64,000 bases of DNA. Source: an uncultured Azospirillum sp. Its GTDB lineage: Bacteria > Pseudomonadota > Alphaproteobacteria > RF32 > CAG-239. Below the pieces are notes generated by a model. That model worked only from the letters and a program-made list of their open reading frames with translations, was not told where the DNA came from and ran no database searches. Below, piece by piece: positions 62,742 to 64,000 of the stretch. The stretch spans positions 4,666 to 68,665 of the forward strand of contig UQCS01000007.1 in the NCBI GenBank assembly GCA_900539605.1. The letters run 5' to 3'. The first letter of the stretch is position 1, and each line of letters opens with the position of its first letter. The position numbers and the translations under genes were made by a program.

Positions 62742-63587
62742 CTAGAATTTTCCGTTTTGCAGAAAACTTTTGCAGCAACGAATCGTACGTTGATCTGCTG
62801 CCGAATTGATCCGCCAAATTTTGATATCCTTTATATCCTTTGCTCCTGGCAAAAACGAATCGCCGGTTTGCGGCAAAAGTTGTTCCCATGATTTGGGAAG
62901 CATGCGGCGAATCAATGAGCCGATTCGGTTGTGGGTGTTGATGATGGCGAATTCGATTTTTTCGGGAAAACGGGAAATTTTCGCCGCGCGATGCGAATCG
63001 CCGAATTTTATCATCGGTCCGAGGATGGCAGTAGCAATTTTGCTGTCTGCCAAACGCTCCCACAGCCGATATCCCCGATTCGGCGGATTGATTTGGACGA
63101 TTCGACCTATTTTTATCTTTTTTTGCCACAGCGAATCGGCACTGAGCAGCTTTTTGACCAACAAACCGCCGATTCCGTCGCTGATAAAAGAGATTTCCTT
63201 AATACCTTCCAGATTGTTCAATAAAAAATCAATTTGCCGTAAATGGGCGTCCATGTCTTTGCGGGTGGACGGATAATTGATCGCAATCGGAACGGCCATG
63301 ATTGATTCGACCATTTTAGCCATTTGATTAAACTGATTTTTATTGCCGCCCAAACCGTGAAGCATAATAACCGCTCTTTCCCGAGAGGAGGAAAGTTGGA
63401 ATATCTTGCTGCAACGGACAAACGCGTGATGGCAGTCTTCAAAGCTGCCGACAGCCCGCCGAATATCCCAGTTGTCAAGCAAACGATACCTTTTAGTGAT
63501 GCAATTCCTTTGAATGCGCCACTTTTGTGAGAAGAAAACATCTTCCCATAGCTGTCTTCCGCCCAGTGTAAAGAAAGTAAAAGCCAT
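62742..63587 (-). CDS. Alpha/beta-hydrolase-fold protein lacking the usual nucleophile
   Basis: A 281-aa cytosolic protein. The segment AVIMLHGLGGNKNQF matches the oxyanion-hole HG of alpha/beta hydrolases (about 72-86), and ISFISDGIGGLLVKKLL occupies the nucleophile-elbow position, where esterases have G-x-S-x-G-G. Here the Ser position appears to be Gly (SDGIGG), so hydrolysis by the common mechanism is doubtful. An Asn-Pro-Pro-Asn-Arg-Gly segment follows as in many lipase-like proteins. It may be an inactive relative or a binding protein. It is upstream of, and in the same direction as, the virB6 operon; membership of that unit is unclear. Confidence 0.75.
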   Translation of the reverse strand: MAFTFFTLGGRQLWEDVFFSQKWRIQRNCITKRYRLLDNWDIRRAVGSFEDCHHAFVRCSKIFQLSSSRERAVIMLHGLGGNKNQFNQMAKMVESIMAVPIAINYPSTRKDMDAHLRQIDFLLNNLEGIKEISFISDGIGGLLVKKLLSADSLWQKKIKIGRIVQINPPNRGYRLWERLADSKIATAILGPMIKFGDSHRAAKISRFPEKIEFAIINTHNRIGSLIRRMLPKSWEQLLPQTGDSFLPGAKDIKDIKIWRINSAADQRTIRCCKSFLQNGKF

Positions 63588-63863
63588 GTCAATTCAATCT
63601 CTTCAGTTAATTTGCGTACCAGTATAACAGAATATAACCGAAAATTAAAGCTAATGTTGAGGGATTCGCCTCCAACCTAACCGTTTTTTCTATTGTGCCG
63701 GCTGTTAATTTACTATATGATATATATATGCGCTGAATAAGTGCGGGCATCTTCCGTCATGGAAGCTCGGTCAGAGCCGTAAGAACGGTCTCACAAAAAT
63801 ATCCTTTTATTCAACGGGTTATGAAAAAGATCGAAAAAAATCGAAAAAAATGCATTTTTTGTG
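63588..63863. other. Gene-free stretch at right end
   Basis: It holds the extended -10 of the alpha/beta-hydrolase gene on the minus strand (near 63621). It also holds nested inverted repeats (GCTGAATAA near 63732 with TTATTCAAC near 63808; CTTCC-GTCAT-GGAAG inside), which may be a terminator or small RNA. An AT-rich run upstream of the strong promoter is present. No gene was seen. Confidence 0.45.
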
Positions 63864-63892
63864 TTGACAGATGACGAATAATTTTCTATAAA
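63864..63892 (+). promoter_or_regulatory. Near-consensus sigma70 promoter facing the right edge
   Basis: A perfect TTGACA (63864-63869), a spacer of exactly 17 bases and TATAAA (63887-63892), preceded by an A/T-rich tract resembling an UP element. The 100 bases after it are non-coding, with a small ACCTT/AAGGT hairpin. Strength plus a gene-free leader suggests a stable RNA operon just beyond the window. Confidence 0.8.
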
Positions 63893-64000
63893 CCCATTCA
63901 CCGACGTTGAGACGATAACGTAACAATGCCGGGCGACCTTAAGAAGGTGGTTATAAGAGAAGAGTAAATAAGAAGCTAGAGGATATGCGGACGGTACGGT

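Noticed and set aside
63730..63830. Possible SRP (4.5S) RNA
   Set aside because: It has inverted repeats but not the conserved SRP core tetraloop region.

Overview
The window looks like chromosome of an alphaproteobacterium of moderate GC content, probably an anaerobic or gut-associated relative of the Rhodospirillales. The evidence is an ELM1-family protein, an RquA-like rhodoquinone enzyme, and alphaproteobacterial-type housekeeping genes (cmk, rsmE, a CbpA-like DnaJ). No plasmid replication, relaxase, integrase or transposase gene is visible. No tRNA or rRNA gene is inside the window, but a near-consensus promoter with a gene-free leader runs off the right edge.

Region 1 (1-7000) is housekeeping: a truncated unknown gene, cmk (-), rsmE and rquA (+, overlapping), an ELM1-family gene (-), two small exported proteins, dnaJ-like, and a DUF1349 protein. 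Region 2 (7127-19601, minus strand) is an R64/type IVb-like pilus operon. Read in the direction of transcription it holds an OmpA-like anchor protein, PilL/TcpQ-like, PilN secretin, PilO, PilP, PilQ ATPase, PilR, a pilin-like protein and two PilS-type prepilins. A 1-kb gene-free stretch between the two prepilins carries repeated structured elements. Prepilin peptidase and PilT are not in the window.

Region 3 (20014-45222, plus strand) is a type IV secretion operon in canonical virB order: three VirB2-like proteins, VirB3, VirB4, a VirB5-like protein, three further exported coiled-coil proteins (one of 1265 aa), VirB8, a VirB7-like lipoprotein, a second VirB8, VirB9 with a SPOR-like tail, a 1354-aa repeat protein, a 1501-aa repeat protein ending in a VirB10 domain, and VirB11. 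No VirD4 coupling protein is seen. Region 4 (45223-46805) holds structured non-coding DNA and a small XRE regulator. Region 5 (46806-62651, minus strand) completes the secretion locus with a small membrane protein and four VirB6/TrbL-like proteins in a row, one of them fused to an M23 peptidoglycan endopeptidase. It also holds a two-HTH/S24-like regulator lacking catalytic residues, a large acidic repeat protein, a secretin-like lipoprotein and a single-pass membrane protein. An alpha/beta-hydrolase-fold gene and the right-hand promoter close the window.

The most unusual features are: (i) a VirB10 that appears split into two neighbouring giant proteins, both built from a Gly-Asn-rich beta-type repeat; (ii) the M23-VirB6 fusion together with fourfold VirB6 expansion; (iii) a type IVb pilus operon divergently paired with the secretion operon, plus a stray secretin; and (iv) a pair of homologous, terminator-ending structured RNA elements at 8.4 kb and 46.7 kb. 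All functional statements are from motif recognition by eye; no database search was run.
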